Below the pieces are notes generated by a model. The model was not told where the DNA came from. It made no database searches and was given only the letters and a program-made list of their open reading frames with translations. Below are positions 1 through 9,391 of a DNA stretch of 64,000 nt, piece by piece (the first letter of the stretch is position 1; every line of letters begins with the position of its first letter). The stretch covers positions 1 to 64,000 of the forward strand of contig JAQBOG010000001.1 in assembly GCA_028288165.1 (NCBI GenBank), written 5' to 3'. Both the position numbers and the translations under genes were made by a program. This stretch comes from Sphingobacteriales bacterium (GTDB taxonomy: Bacteria; Bacteroidota; Bacteroidia; Sphingobacteriales; Sphingobacteriaceae).

Positions 1-106
1 ATACTCAATACTCAATACTCAATACTCAATACTCAATACTCAATACTCAATACTCAATACTCAATACTCAATACTCAATACTCAATACTCAATACTCAAT
101 ACTCAA
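1..106. repeat. Heptanucleotide tandem repeat (ACTCAAT)n upstream of riboflavin synthase
   Basis: The unit ACTCAAT is repeated about 15 times without interruption and runs off the left edge. The last copy (ACTCAAA) abuts the ATG at 108, so the repeat forms the visible 5' leader of the gene. No Shine-Dalgarno motif or other leader sequence is present. Copy number could vary by slippage and change promoter-to-start spacing. That is inference. Confidence 0.97.
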
Positions 107-107
107 A

Positions 108-695
108 ATGTTTACAGGAATAATAGAAACTTTAGGTAAAGTTGTAGAATTACACAATGATCATGGAAACTTGAATTTAACCATTTCCTCATCCATTTCT
201 GACGAGTTAAAGATAGATCAAAGCGTAGCTCATAACGGCGTTTGCTTAACCGTTGTGGCGATTGATAATGGAAAACATACGGTTACTGCCATTGAAGAAA
301 CACTTAATAAAACAAGTTTGGGGAATTTGAAGCTTGGTGATGATATTAATTTAGAGCGCTGTATGCAAATGAACGGGCGCTTAGATGGTCATATTGTGCA
401 GGGCCATGTTGACCAAACTGCCGAATGTATCAATTTGTTGGAGTTAGATGGAAGTTGGGAATATACTTTTCGATACGATGCTTCTATTGGAAACGTAACT
501 GTTGAAAAAGGTTCGATCTGCGTGAATGGAATAAGTTTAACGGTGGTTAATTCGCTGGATGATTGTTTTTCTGTAGCTATAATTCCTTACACACACGAAC
601 ATACTAACTTAAAACATGTTCAGCCTGGTGATATTGTGAATTTAGAGTTTGATATCATTGGAAAATATGTAGCTAGACTTACCAGAAGAAACTAA
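108..695 (+). CDS. ribE: Riboflavin synthase, alpha chain
   Basis: Catalyses the dismutation of two 6,7-dimethyl-8-ribityllumazine molecules to riboflavin and 5-amino-6-ribitylaminouracil, the last step of riboflavin synthesis, in the cytosol. The 195-aa length is normal. It starts with the family hallmark MFTGIIE and contains two tandem lumazine-binding domains. The repeated motif is NGVCLTV at residues 43-49 in the first and NGISLTV at 140-146 in the second, with GHVDQ at 99-103 opening the second half. The ATG at 108 is the only sensible start because everything upstream is heptad repeat. Family assignment is secure. Effects of the repeat on expression are unknown. Confidence 0.96.
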   Translation: MFTGIIETLGKVVELHNDHGNLNLTISSSISDELKIDQSVAHNGVCLTVVAIDNGKHTVTAIEETLNKTSLGNLKLGDDINLERCMQMNGRLDGHIVQGHVDQTAECINLLELDGSWEYTFRYDASIGNVTVEKGSICVNGISLTVVNSLDDCFSVAIIPYTHEHTNLKHVQPGDIVNLEFDIIGKYVARLTRRN

Positions 696-803
696 TTTCC
701 AATCTCGTTGATTCTTCAGCAAAGCAATAAACTACTTCAATTTTCTATGGCCGGGTAATTGTTATTCTACAAGTAGATAACAAATAAAATAAAACCTGGT
801 ATT

Positions 804-1112
804 ATGGATAAGTTAAAAAAATTCGAGTTGATGGAAAAAATTACCCACGAGCTTGAAGATTTAAAGAATAGTCAGACGGCTATTGTTCAAAAAATTGGGA
901 AGATTGAAATAGATAATTTTGATTTAAATAATAAGACATTAGAACGGGTTCTGCCAGAAATGCACCAAAACGTAGCAGACAATTTAGACAAGATTGCAGA
1001 GATTTTGGAAGACTTCGAAAATGCTAAAAACAATTTTGGCAAAGAAAATAACATAGAAGCTTTACGTGAAGAGGAAACCATTCGTGAGGCGATGGAAGGC
1101 GGAGAGAAATAA
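804..1112 (+). CDS. Small coiled-coil protein, hypothetical
   Basis: A 102-aa acidic and lysine-rich protein predicted to be almost entirely helical, with heptad-like spacing of Leu/Ile over residues 1-80. There is no signal peptide, membrane segment or recognisable domain. It ends in a Glu-rich tail. It lies 108 bp after riboflavin synthase and is followed directly by a strong terminator, so it closes this transcription unit. I do not recognise the family. The coding sense is favoured over the antisense ORF by composition and by the terminator. Confidence 0.7.
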   Translation: MDKLKKFELMEKITHELEDLKNSQTAIVQKIGKIEIDNFDLNNKTLERVLPEMHQNVADNLDKIAEILEDFENAKNNFGKENNIEALREEETIREAMEGGEK

Positions 1113-1130
1113 TTAATCTATTTCAATTAT

Positions 1131-1171
1131 AACGACAAAGGGAGCAGTTTTCGCTGCTCCCTTTGTCGTTT
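1131..1171 (+). terminator. Intrinsic terminator
   Basis: A 17-bp perfect stem (AACGACAAAGGGAGCAG and its complement) closes a short TTTTCG-type loop. The right arm ends in TT and is followed by TAATTATTTTT. It lies 19 bp after the stop of the coiled-coil gene. Confidence 0.88.
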
Positions 1172-1190
1172 AATTATTTTTGACCTCGCT

Positions 1191-1280
1191 AGGTTTTTGC
1201 GTTAGTGATTGAAGTGAAAATCCTTTTTGCCCCCTATCGGCAAAAAGATTGTAACGGAAAGCACGCCCGAACGCCCAAAT
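1191..1280 (+). repeat. Dispersed imperfect-hairpin repeat, copy a
   Basis: Left arm GCGTTAGTGATTGAAGTG and AAAATCCTTTTTGC, loop CCCCTATCG, right arm GCAAAAAGATTG followed by AACGGAAAGC and CGCCCGAACGCCC. Eight related copies occur at 12315, 18795, 28784, 32999, 35535, 52378, 54910 and 58434, in either orientation and always between genes. Confidence 0.9.
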
Positions 1281-1314
1281 CATTAAAGTGCTTCGGATTT
1301 TAGCAAGCGATTTT

Positions 1315-2157
1315 CTACCATGATAAGCCTTTCAAATTATCTTGATCGTATTTATAGGGAATGAAACTTTCTTCCAAGCACTCGCAATTTATTTTCATAA
1401 CGGTTGATTGAACATTACCAAAAATGCTGGCAACAGGTGCATCGGTAGCATCTCTTCCTGTAGAAATTTTGACCAAACCATTTAGAGGAACAAGTTTAGT
1501 GGCATCAAAAATGATCCACTTACCTCCCAGATATGCTTCAAAACAAGCGTGAAAATCGGGTGGATATAATTTATAAGAATAGCCAGTATAATATCTTGCG
1601 GGAATTGTTAATGCCCTGCACAACGCAATTCCTAAATGTGCAAAATCACGGCAAACACCAGCTAATTCAGTTACTGTGTCATAAGCCGAAGTTTGTGAAT
1701 TAGTGGAGCCGCTTAAGTATTCTACGTTTTTATGAATCCAATCTGTGATTGCAATGACTTTTAAAAAGGCATTATCTATATTTCCAAATTTGTTGTTAGC
1801 AAAACGGTATAATTTATCTGACTGACAGTATCGGCTGGGGTTCAAAAATGATAACTCATAAAAGCCCAAGTTGGCCAAAGGAACGTCTTCTAATGATTCA
1901 AGATCAGTCAAATCATAGTAGGAATCTACGATTGCATTGTAAGATATTTTTAAGGTAACGGGGTCAGAAATATTGATTCTTAGAAACTTATTTTCTTTGG
2001 TAATGGAAATCAGTTCATCACTTTCAAGATGAGGTTCAATTGCTAAATTTTCCTTAAGCACTTGTTGTGAAGAAGTTCTTAACGCATGAATATTCAGTAT
2101 AATGGTTGATGGTGACTGAATATTATATTCCAAATTACTGGAAATATTGAACTTCAT
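1315..2157 (-). CDS. Transglutaminase-like cysteine peptidase (Anbu operon, distal copy)
   Basis: A 280-aa protein of the transglutaminase/papain-like superfamily (bacterial type with N-terminal beta domain). The catalytic triad is visible: Cys169 in GVCRDFAH, His203 in FHACFEAY and Asp near residue 218 in IIFDAT. Residues 1-110 match the usual transglutaminase N-terminal beta region. There is no signal peptide, so it acts in the cytosol. It is the last gene of the minus-strand operon, 15 bp after the Anbu gene. In other bacteria this set (Anbu, transglutaminase, alpha-E, ATP-grasp) is thought to make and process a peptide or peptide tag; the substrate is unknown. Confidence 0.9.
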   Translation of the reverse strand: MKFNISSNLEYNIQSPSTIILNIHALRTSSQQVLKENLAIEPHLESDELISITKENKFLRINISDPVTLKISYNAIVDSYYDLTDLESLEDVPLANLGFYELSFLNPSRYCQSDKLYRFANNKFGNIDNAFLKVIAITDWIHKNVEYLSGSTNSQTSAYDTVTELAGVCRDFAHLGIALCRALTIPARYYTGYSYKLYPPDFHACFEAYLGGKWIIFDATKLVPLNGLVKISTGRDATDAPVASIFGNVQSTVMKINCECLEESFIPYKYDQDNLKGLSW

Positions 2158-2172
2158 AAATGTATTGCGGTG

Positions 2173-2910
2173 TTAAACGTGCTTCTCAACTGGTAATTTA
2201 CTGGTAATTGCATTCATCCATTCTTCGGGAAGTTTTTCAAGGGCACTTTTTAACTCTTCTGCCCATTGTGCGGAAACTTGTTCTAGATCATTTTTTTCAT
2301 ATCGATGTTCCACAATGTTAAAGCTGTCTTTTTTATACAGCATTACATCGATGGGAAAATCGACATCGTTGGCACTAGCTCTGGTTGAATCAAATGAAAG
2401 AAAACCGGTTTTTAAAGCTAACTCCAAACTAGAATCATTGGTTAACGTTCGGGTTAAAATGGGCTTTCCATGTCCGGAATTGCCAATTATTACAAACGGG
2501 GATCCTTGATCAAGCTCTACCCAATTACCTTCCGGATAAAGTAAGAATAATTTATGTTCTTCATCGTCTTTTAATTGACCGCCAATAATGGTATTTAAAT
2601 TGAATTTAAAACCAGATTTAGCGAGAGCTTCCTTATCTTCTTCTGCAACACGGCGTACCTGTTGGCCAAACGCATTTACAGCTTTATATAACTTATTAAA
2701 TTCAGCACCTTCCTCTAATAATTCATTAAAATAAATGATGGCTTTATCTCTAACAGAGCGTAGGCCACTTGTCATTATAAAAATAGAATGATTGTTTTTT
2801 TGATCTATGTGGATCTTTTTTTTGATGGTAGTGTCTGATCCTGAAACTATTCGGGTGTCGGCTATGGCTACTAATCCTTCTTTTACTTTTATTCCTAAAC
2901 AATAAGTCAT
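2173..2910 (-). CDS. Anbu, ancestral beta-subunit proteasome homologue (COG3484)
   Basis: A 245-aa Ntn-hydrolase of the proteasome beta superfamily. The sequence opens MTYCLGIKVKEG and then GLVAIADTR. After removal of Met1 the exposed Thr2 would be the nucleophile, as in Anbu, and the Asp of ADTR and the following Lys-rich stretch fit the fold. The genes around it (two transglutaminases, alpha-E, circularly permuted ATP-grasp) form the known Anbu neighbourhood, which strongly supports Anbu over HslV. Anbu from other bacteria assembles into open-ring or helical oligomers; its substrate is unresolved. Spacing is 91 bp to the upstream gene and 15 bp to the downstream gene. Confidence 0.93.
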   Translation of the reverse strand: MTYCLGIKVKEGLVAIADTRIVSGSDTTIKKKIHIDQKNNHSIFIMTSGLRSVRDKAIIYFNELLEEGAEFNKLYKAVNAFGQQVRRVAEEDKEALAKSGFKFNLNTIIGGQLKDDEEHKLFLLYPEGNWVELDQGSPFVIIGNSGHGKPILTRTLTNDSSLELALKTGFLSFDSTRASANDVDFPIDVMLYKKDSFNIVEHRYEKNDLEQVSAQWAEELKSALEKLPEEWMNAITSKLPVEKHV

Positions 2911-3001
2911 ACTAAACGTCAGTGTAAATACAATTAAAAATCACAAGATAATAATTCATATTGTAGAATGGTCATTTAAGTGATTTCAATGCTGTTCGAA
3001 C

Positions 3002-3973
3002 TTATTGTTGTTGCTGTTGTTGCTGTTCTTCCATTATCGCCTGGTAAGCTTTGAAACTATTTACTAAGGTGTCTTTAGAAATTTCCTGAAAACTTGGTGC
3101 AGATTTTACAGGTTTGTCTATATCTTCGCCATTATAAGATACCGTGACGTTTACCTGCAATTTATGTTCAGGCTGTCCTTTATATATCCCTTTAACAGGA
3201 GAGCAGTCGGTGAAATTTCTTCCCACAGCAAGTCTTACGTGCAAGTCATTCACGATAGAATTATTTGTGGGATCAAGGCCCAGCCATCCATAATGTGGAA
3301 TGTAAGCTTCTACCCAAGCGTGTGTTGCGCCTTCACCTCTCATTCCATTTTTGTTAGGGCAAATATAGCCGCTTACATACCTTGCGGGAATGTTTACTTG
3401 GCGAAGCATAACTAAAAGTATATGTGCAAAATCCTGACAAACACCAGCCTTTAGTTTCCAAATTTCATCTGGAGTTGTTTCTACATTCGTAATTCCAGGA
3501 ATGTATTCGAAATTTTTAAATACGTATTTGCAAAAACTTTGGCAGGTTTTAAACGGAGTAAAATCTGATTTATTGATATTATTTACAATCGATCGTACTT
3601 CTTCCTCACTCTCAAAATATTCGGTTGTAAGGTAATCTATGTACGGAGTTATTCTTCTGAGTCGTTCTAACTCCGACCAATTGTCGGTAGAAAAAATATT
3701 GTCTTGAGGTAAGGGACGAGGTTTAGTAATGACTCTTAAGGTGGATAATATCTCCAAAAAATAATGAGGTTCTCTTAACGTAAAGTTTCCGACATCATTG
3801 CCGTAATAATCCTTATGAACGTATACGCCTGGATCACCAGAAATTTTTAATTCGTGCTTTTGTACATCTTGAAAGTCATCCTTAATAGGATACAAGATTA
3901 TTTTATTTGCACTATTGTGTACATATCCAGGATAGGAGTATAGCGTTTGATGTTTAATATAAAATTCAGGCAT
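3002..3973 (-). CDS. Transglutaminase-like protein (Anbu operon, proximal copy)
   Basis: A 323-aa paralogue of the 1315-2157 gene. The Cys is in GVCQDFAH (about residue 182), the His in THAWVEAY and the Asp in LGLDPTNN. The N-terminal ~150 residues form the beta-sandwich region common to this family. The protein ends in a run of seven Gln encoded by mixed CAA/CAG codons. This tail is outside the domain and looks like a slippage-prone microsatellite addition. It lies 33 bp downstream of the alpha-E gene. Two transglutaminases in one Anbu operon probably act on different sides of the same substrate; that is inference. Confidence 0.9.
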   Translation of the reverse strand: MPEFYIKHQTLYSYPGYVHNSANKIILYPIKDDFQDVQKHELKISGDPGVYVHKDYYGNDVGNFTLREPHYFLEILSTLRVITKPRPLPQDNIFSTDNWSELERLRRITPYIDYLTTEYFESEEEVRSIVNNINKSDFTPFKTCQSFCKYVFKNFEYIPGITNVETTPDEIWKLKAGVCQDFAHILLVMLRQVNIPARYVSGYICPNKNGMRGEGATHAWVEAYIPHYGWLGLDPTNNSIVNDLHVRLAVGRNFTDCSPVKGIYKGQPEHKLQVNVTVSYNGEDIDKPVKSAPSFQEISKDTLVNSFKAYQAIMEEQQQQQQQ

Positions 3974-4006
3974 TGTTTATTGGTTAAGAAATGCTAAAAT
4001 TTGAAA

Positions 4007-4936
4007 TCAGGAATAAGCAAAATATTGGTCGTTCAAAGCATTACCAATATGGTAAAGTTCATGCTTTACAGAATTGATAAAAGTAAGTCTTTCCTGATCA
4101 ATGCTTTTCGCTGAACTATATTTTATGCGGCTTTGTAGCTTGCCAATGCTAAAAGAAAGATCCCGGTCCTCGATTTGATTATCATTTTTAAGTTTTGAAA
4201 AATACCTGAAAATGTTGTTTACAGAATAGATTACTGACCGCGGAAAATCATTATTTAATACAACCTGCTCCAATATATTCTCTGCCTCAATACCTTGACG
4301 GTATGTTTTAAGATATAAATCGTATCCTCCTAATGAAAGCAGTAGGTGCTTCCAGTAAGTAGTATCTGTTAAAAGATCAGGATTGTTGTCAACGGAACCA
4401 AACTTTACGTGTAACACATCCACAGATTGAATGCTTCGCTCCAAATATTTACCAATATTCATAAAGCTTCTGCCTTCCCCTCTTTCCATGGTGACTTCTG
4501 CGGTGCCATAATAAAGCATAATCTGTTTAATCAAAATATCTAACACAGAAACTGGATCATCTTTTTGTAGAGATTTAGCAAGGCTCGGATCTTTGATAAC
4601 TAAATAATACTCATTTAAGCATTGCCATAAATCTTTGGTGATATGATCTTGCACACTTCGGGCATTTTCTCTGGCCATAGTGATCATGTTGAGTATAGAA
4701 AATGGATTTTTTTTATCCATCACCATATATTCCAGCACAGCTCTACTATTAAATTCCATTTTTTGAAGCTGTTCTTCTTCAATATCTGAGTATATTTTAA
4801 TTACTGGGCGCCATGAAAACTCGTTTAACGCATCTTGTGAAGAAGCATAATTAATTTTCAGCATTCTTAAAACACCATCACTACGTTCAATGTACCGGCT
4901 AAGCCAGTATAAATTTGCGGCTACTCTACTTAACAT
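4007..4936 (-). CDS. Alpha-E domain protein
   Basis: A 309-aa all-helical protein of the alpha-E family. It begins MLSRVAANLYWLSRYIERSD, the family's signature N-terminus (SRxAxxLYWxxRYxER). Alpha-E proteins always travel with circularly permuted ATP-grasp and transglutaminase genes and are thought to cooperate with them in peptide ligation. Their own biochemical role is unknown. It is the second gene of the operon, 21 bp after the ATP-grasp gene and 33 bp before the transglutaminase. There is no signal peptide and no membrane segment. Confidence 0.92.
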   Translation of the reverse strand: MLSRVAANLYWLSRYIERSDGVLRMLKINYASSQDALNEFSWRPVIKIYSDIEEEQLQKMEFNSRAVLEYMVMDKKNPFSILNMITMARENARSVQDHITKDLWQCLNEYYLVIKDPSLAKSLQKDDPVSVLDILIKQIMLYYGTAEVTMERGEGRSFMNIGKYLERSIQSVDVLHVKFGSVDNNPDLLTDTTYWKHLLLSLGGYDLYLKTYRQGIEAENILEQVVLNNDFPRSVIYSVNNIFRYFSKLKNDNQIEDRDLSFSIGKLQSRIKYSSAKSIDQERLTFINSVKHELYHIGNALNDQYFAYS

Positions 4937-4957
4937 ACGTTTTTCAATTAGTAAAAT

Positions 4958-6412
4958 TTACGCTAAAACCCAAGTGTCTTTACTGCCACCTCCCTGAGAA
5001 CTATTAACGACTAATGAGCCCTCTTTTAGAGCTACCCTGGTTAATCCACCAGGTACTATTTCTATTCCGTCACTGCCGTATAATGCAAAGGGGCGTAAAT
5101 CGATTCTCCTGGGGCTTAACTTTCCATTTAGATAACAAGGAGCTGCTGATAAGCTAATAGTAGGTTGGGCTATAAATTGCCGTGGATCTTTTAAAATTTC
5201 TAGTTTATATTCTTCTATTTCTTTTTCGGTAGAGGCGAAGCCCATTAACATTCCATATCCTCCGCTTCCATTTGTTCGTTTTATAACCATGGTATTGATG
5301 TTCTCAAAAACGTACTTCCGTTCATCGTGATTGCCAAGTTGATAGGTTGGTACGTTTTTCAATAATGGCTCTTCATTCAAATAATATTTAATCATTTTTG
5401 GTACATAGCTATAAACGGCTTTATCATCGGCCACACCGTTACCAACTGCGTTTACAATTGCAACATTCCCTTTTCTGTAAGCAGCCATCAAACCGGCAAC
5501 ACCCAAAACACTGGTTGGGTTGAACACCAACGGATCTAGAAATTCATCATCCACACGGCGATAAATCACATCGACCTGCTGTAAACCCTTGGTGGTTTTC
5601 ATATAAACTTTATGATTGTCAACAATCAAATCACGGCCTTCTACCAATTCAACGCCCATTAAACGAGCCAAGGTGGTATGTTCAAAATAGGCAGAGTTAA
5701 ACATTCCGGGACTTAACAATACTACCGTTGGATTGCTGATTTGGCGAGGCGATAAGGCTTTTAGGTTTTTATAAAGTATGTTAGGATACTCGGTTACGCT
5801 TCGTACTTTACATTGAGGAAGTAAATCAGGAAAAAGTCGCTTGGTAATTTCACGATTTTCCAACATGTAGCTTACGCCGGATGGAGTTCTTAAATTATCT
5901 TCTAAAACGTAAAATGTTCCATCAAAATCTCGGATTAAATCGATGCCCGCAATGTGAGTATAAATATCACCAGGAACCTTTAAACTATGCATTTCTCTGA
6001 TAAAGTGTGGACACGAATAAATGATATCAATCGGGATAACACCATCTTTTAAGATGAACATATTACTGTATACATCTTTCAAAAACAGGTTTAAAGCTTT
6101 TAAGCGTTGCTTAATCCCGGCCTCAATAAATTTCCATTCGTCGGATGTAATGATTCTTGGTATGATATCAAAAGGGAAAATCTTTTCGATACCTTCTCCG
6201 CTGTCGTACACAGTAAACGTAATACCCTGACTTATAAATAATCTTTTAGCAAGTTCTTCTTTCTTATTAAGATCATCAGATGTTTCATTTAAGAGGTATT
6301 TGATAACATTCTGGTAAGAAGGCCTTATGTTTTGGTCAAAACCGAACATTTCATCCCAAGTGCCTAAGTCAGATGGGTATTTTTCTAAAAATCCTACGGT
6401 TTCTGCTATCAT
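4958..6412 (-). CDS. Circularly permuted ATP-grasp amidoligase-like protein
   Basis: A 484-aa protein of the CP_ATPgrasp family (formerly DUF404/DUF407), first gene of the Anbu operon. Visible family landmarks are YVLEDNLRTPSGVSYMLENR (about residues 168-187), VDVIYRRVDDEFLDP, NAVGNGVADDKAVYSYVP and the glycine-rich KRTNGSGGYGMLMG. The C-terminal LRPFALYG and GGLTRVALKEGS complete the active-site region. Members are believed to form peptide bonds using ATP; the acceptor is unknown. Length is normal. The start ATG at 6412 is preceded by a 350-bp non-coding region that must hold the operon promoter. Confidence 0.93.
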   Translation of the reverse strand: MIAETVGFLEKYPSDLGTWDEMFGFDQNIRPSYQNVIKYLLNETSDDLNKKEELAKRLFISQGITFTVYDSGEGIEKIFPFDIIPRIITSDEWKFIEAGIKQRLKALNLFLKDVYSNMFILKDGVIPIDIIYSCPHFIREMHSLKVPGDIYTHIAGIDLIRDFDGTFYVLEDNLRTPSGVSYMLENREITKRLFPDLLPQCKVRSVTEYPNILYKNLKALSPRQISNPTVVLLSPGMFNSAYFEHTTLARLMGVELVEGRDLIVDNHKVYMKTTKGLQQVDVIYRRVDDEFLDPLVFNPTSVLGVAGLMAAYRKGNVAIVNAVGNGVADDKAVYSYVPKMIKYYLNEEPLLKNVPTYQLGNHDERKYVFENINTMVIKRTNGSGGYGMLMGFASTEKEIEEYKLEILKDPRQFIAQPTISLSAAPCYLNGKLSPRRIDLRPFALYGSDGIEIVPGGLTRVALKEGSLVVNSSQGGGSKDTWVLA

Positions 6413-6764
6413 AAGGTAAATAATCGGTTAATATAGATTAAAAATCATTAGAAATATCTATAATAAATCATTAATATCATGTAAATATGGCTTTATTAAG
6501 GTGTGTTTTTATGAAAGTAGTAAAAATTACTTTAAAAAGTAGAAATAATTTTAATAAATTATCTAAAATCTAAGGTTTTTGGTAATCAAGAGAACTTAGA
6601 TTCAATAATCAAATGGGGGATAAGTTATCAGAGAGTAAGCTACGTTTGATCTCAATTGGCTGGAAACTGATTCGATATATTGAATACTCGCATAGATACT
6701 CCATGATAATGGATATCTTGCCGTATTGTTTAAATTAGAAAAAAGCGATGATAATCAGAGGAGA
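6413..6764. other. Non-coding region upstream of the Anbu operon
   Basis: 352 bp, very AT-rich near the operon start, with no ORF of note and no clear hairpin. It must contain the operon promoter, but I cannot pick a reliable -33/-7 pair. Confidence 0.6.
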
Positions 6765-7448
6765 TCAATCCTTAGACTGCTTATTATATCTTAAGATGGC
6801 TCCATAATAATCCTTCTTCTGGAAATACTTCATAGCTTTTCCATCTGATTGAATTATGTTTTTAAGTTTTTCTGGATCTAAAGGCTGAATTTCTCCGTTA
6901 TTAAACTGGAATGCATTCAAGTAAAACGTGTTTAAGTCATACTGCTCCGAAAGAAATGAAAAAGCACTTATTTTACCTGAAATAACTTTGAATCTCCAAC
7001 AACTATCTGATGATAATCCTTCAATTGCATAGGGCCGGGGGGCTGGCTCAAATTCGTTTGTATGTAATGGGACTATAATTCTAATGATTTTTGAAGTTTT
7101 CGAAGGATAAATTCTTGTAATCCTACGACTATCTCCTTCCGCTAGAGATTTATTTATATATTCAAGATAGCTTTGATGAGCAATTGTATCTGTGTAGATT
7201 TTAGATTTTACAATTTGTTTTGTACCGTCATTAAGGTGTACTTCAAAATCATATTTTTCATTCACTAAATAATTTGCATTATTTAGCCAACTTCGGGTCA
7301 TCATCCGGTTCATCATTTGATGTTGGTATTGCTGGCTGAAAACCCGATTTAAGTCTGCTCGATACTCCTGAGGTTGACCAAACAAGGATGCTGAAACCGC
7401 TATTAATGCTATAACTAACGAAAAGAATTTATTTAAGGAAGATGTCAT
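6765..7448 (-). CDS. Exported hypothetical protein
   Basis: A 227-aa protein with an N-terminal signal peptide (residues 1 to about 24, hydrophobic FSLVIALIAVSASLFG then QPQ). The mature part has no recognisable domain, is rich in aromatic and charged residues and has two Met-rich turns (HQMMNRMM). It is predicted periplasmic or surface-located. It lies 12 bp downstream of hscA and is probably co-transcribed with it, but nothing in it suggests a role in Fe-S assembly. Confidence 0.7.
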   Translation of the reverse strand: MTSSLNKFFSLVIALIAVSASLFGQPQEYRADLNRVFSQQYQHQMMNRMMTRSWLNNANYLVNEKYDFEVHLNDGTKQIVKSKIYTDTIAHQSYLEYINKSLAEGDSRRITRIYPSKTSKIIRIIVPLHTNEFEPAPRPYAIEGLSSDSCWRFKVISGKISAFSFLSEQYDLNTFYLNAFQFNNGEIQPLDPEKLKNIIQSDGKAMKYFQKKDYYGAILRYNKQSKD

Positions 7449-7460
7449 TCGTAAAAGTAA

Positions 7461-9308
7461 TTAAATTTCTTTCCCTTTCATTGCGGTAGAAATCGCCTGA
7501 TCCATTAATCTTTCTGCAAAAGGGCGGGTGTATTCATTCAATTCATCAACCTTTTTATGAATGGTGTCCTTGTCTCCAGATTTAAGTGCTTCCTTTAATG
7601 CAGCAATATAATTTTGGGTTTCATTAATTTCATCTTCTGATAAATAAGCTCCATTTTTAGTTATGAAGCGTTCTACTGTATAAACCATTTGCTCACCTTC
7701 TGTACGAGCTTCAATAATCATGCGCTGAGCAACGTCATCTTTAGCATGGTGAATACTTTCTAACAGCATTTTCTCCACTTCATCATCCGTTAAGCCGTAA
7801 GTAGGTTTCACTTCAACGTGTTGTTTCACTCCAGAACGCAGCTCAATAGCTTGAACGGTTAAAATACCATCGGCATTTAAAAGGAAATTTATATCAACTT
7901 TCGGAAATCCTGCAGGCATTGCGGGTATTCCTGTTAAATCAAATTCAGCAAGTTTTCGGTTTTCTTTTACGAGATCACGTTCTCCTTGATAAACAGAGAT
8001 TTTCATATTTATTTGACCATCAACGGAAGTAGTATATTGTCTACCCGCCTTGGATGGCACTTTGGCATTACGAGGAATAATTACATCCATCAATCCGCCC
8101 ATGGTTTCTATTCCCAATGAAAGTGGAGTGACATCCAATAATAAAATATCAGTTCGATTACCCGCCAAGATATCAGATTGAATGGCAGCACCTAAAGCAA
8201 CTACTTCGTCCGGATTTATTTGATCATGAACAGCTTTTTGGAAAAACTCTGCCACTTGTTGTTTTACCAATGGTGTGCGGGTTGATCCACCCACCATTAC
8301 TACTTCTTGAATGTCATCAATTGTTAAACCGGCATCCTGCAAAGCATTTTTACAACATTGGATAGTTTGTAATACTTTAGGAAGAATTAAGTCTTGAAAG
8401 GTTATTTTAGTAATGGCACAGGGGATTTCATTTACGAAATCGTTGTAAATATTTTGAGTAGTAAGCGCTTTTTTTGCTTCTTCAGCCTTTAAACGAAGAG
8501 CCTGTTGCACTTCTGGAGTTAATTCAGTTTCAACTAATTTATTTTGTTCGATCCAATAATTAACAATCGCCCGGTCAAAATCATCACCACCTAAAAACGT
8601 ATCACCATTGGTGGATAATACCTCGAAAATTCCGTTTTGGATTTTTAATATGGAAACATCAAATGTCCCACCTCCCAAGTCATAAACAGCTATTGTTTTT
8701 TCTTCATGAGGATTTAAGCCAATTCCATACGCCAAACTTGCTGCGGTTGGTTCATTTACAATTCTAAGTACATCCAAACCGGCAAGTTTACCTGCATCCC
8801 GAGTAGCTTGACGTTGACTATCATTAAAATAAGCCGGAACGGTGATTACAGCCCGATTTACTGTGGTTTTTAAAGCATGTTCTGCACGATCCTTTAGTTC
8901 TTTTAAGATCATGGCAGAAAGATCAATTGGGGTATAAAACTTATCACCAACTTTGATTTTTACGAGGCTCTCGGTATTGTCATCAATAATTTTGTATGAA
9001 AATAAGCCTTTTTGGTTTTCAATATCGTGGTAAGAACGTCCTAACAAACGTTTTACTGAAAATATGGTATTTTCCGGATCTGTAATTAAATATTCTTTAG
9101 CGTCATTTCCAACAATCACGCCACCGTCCTTTTGAAAGTGGACAATCGAAGGCACTAACACACCTTTACCCGTATCATTAATAACTTGTGGATTTCCGTC
9201 TGGATTAATAAAGGCAACTAAACTATTTGTTGTGCCCAGATCAATACCTACAATAATTTCTTCTTTCTGAACGGAACCTGTTGCCAGGTTGATGGAAACT
9301 TTAGCCAT
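7461..9308 (-). CDS. hscA: Hsp70 chaperone HscA-like (Fe-S cluster assembly)
   Basis: A 615-aa Hsp70. The ATPase signature is [15 protein letters not shown] (about residues 18-32), followed by [15 protein letters not shown] and [13 protein letters not shown], with a substrate-binding domain after [13 protein letters not shown]. The long N-terminal lead before the first signature, the 615-aa length and the VPSIVHFQ plus [10 protein letters not shown] stretches match HscA better than DnaK. HscA helps transfer Fe-S clusters from the IscU scaffold. No other isc gene is nearby, so the HscA label rests on sequence alone. The alternative is a second general Hsp70. Confidence 0.82.
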   Translation of the reverse strand: MAKVSINLATGSVQKEEIIVGIDLGTTNSLVAFINPDGNPQVINDTGKGVLVPSIVHFQKDGGVIVGNDAKEYLITDPENTIFSVKRLLGRSYHDIENQKGLFSYKIIDDNTESLVKIKVGDKFYTPIDLSAMILKELKDRAEHALKTTVNRAVITVPAYFNDSQRQATRDAGKLAGLDVLRIVNEPTAASLAYGIGLNPHEEKTIAVYDLGGGTFDVSILKIQNGIFEVLSTNGDTFLGGDDFDRAIVNYWIEQNKLVETELTPEVQQALRLKAEEAKKALTTQNIYNDFVNEIPCAITKITFQDLILPKVLQTIQCCKNALQDAGLTIDDIQEVVMVGGSTRTPLVKQQVAEFFQKAVHDQINPDEVVALGAAIQSDILAGNRTDILLLDVTPLSLGIETMGGLMDVIIPRNAKVPSKAGRQYTTSVDGQINMKISVYQGERDLVKENRKLAEFDLTGIPAMPAGFPKVDINFLLNADGILTVQAIELRSGVKQHVEVKPTYGLTDDEVEKMLLESIHHAKDDVAQRMIIEARTEGEQMVYTVERFITKNGAYLSEDEINETQNYIAALKEALKSGDKDTIHKKVDELNEYTRPFAERLMDQAISTAMKGKEI

Positions 9309-9391
9309 AACGATAAATTAACGCCCAAATGTAGCGAGTTTTTGTACAGCGAGTGTCATGTTATTGTAGATGGTTACTATTCAAACACCGA

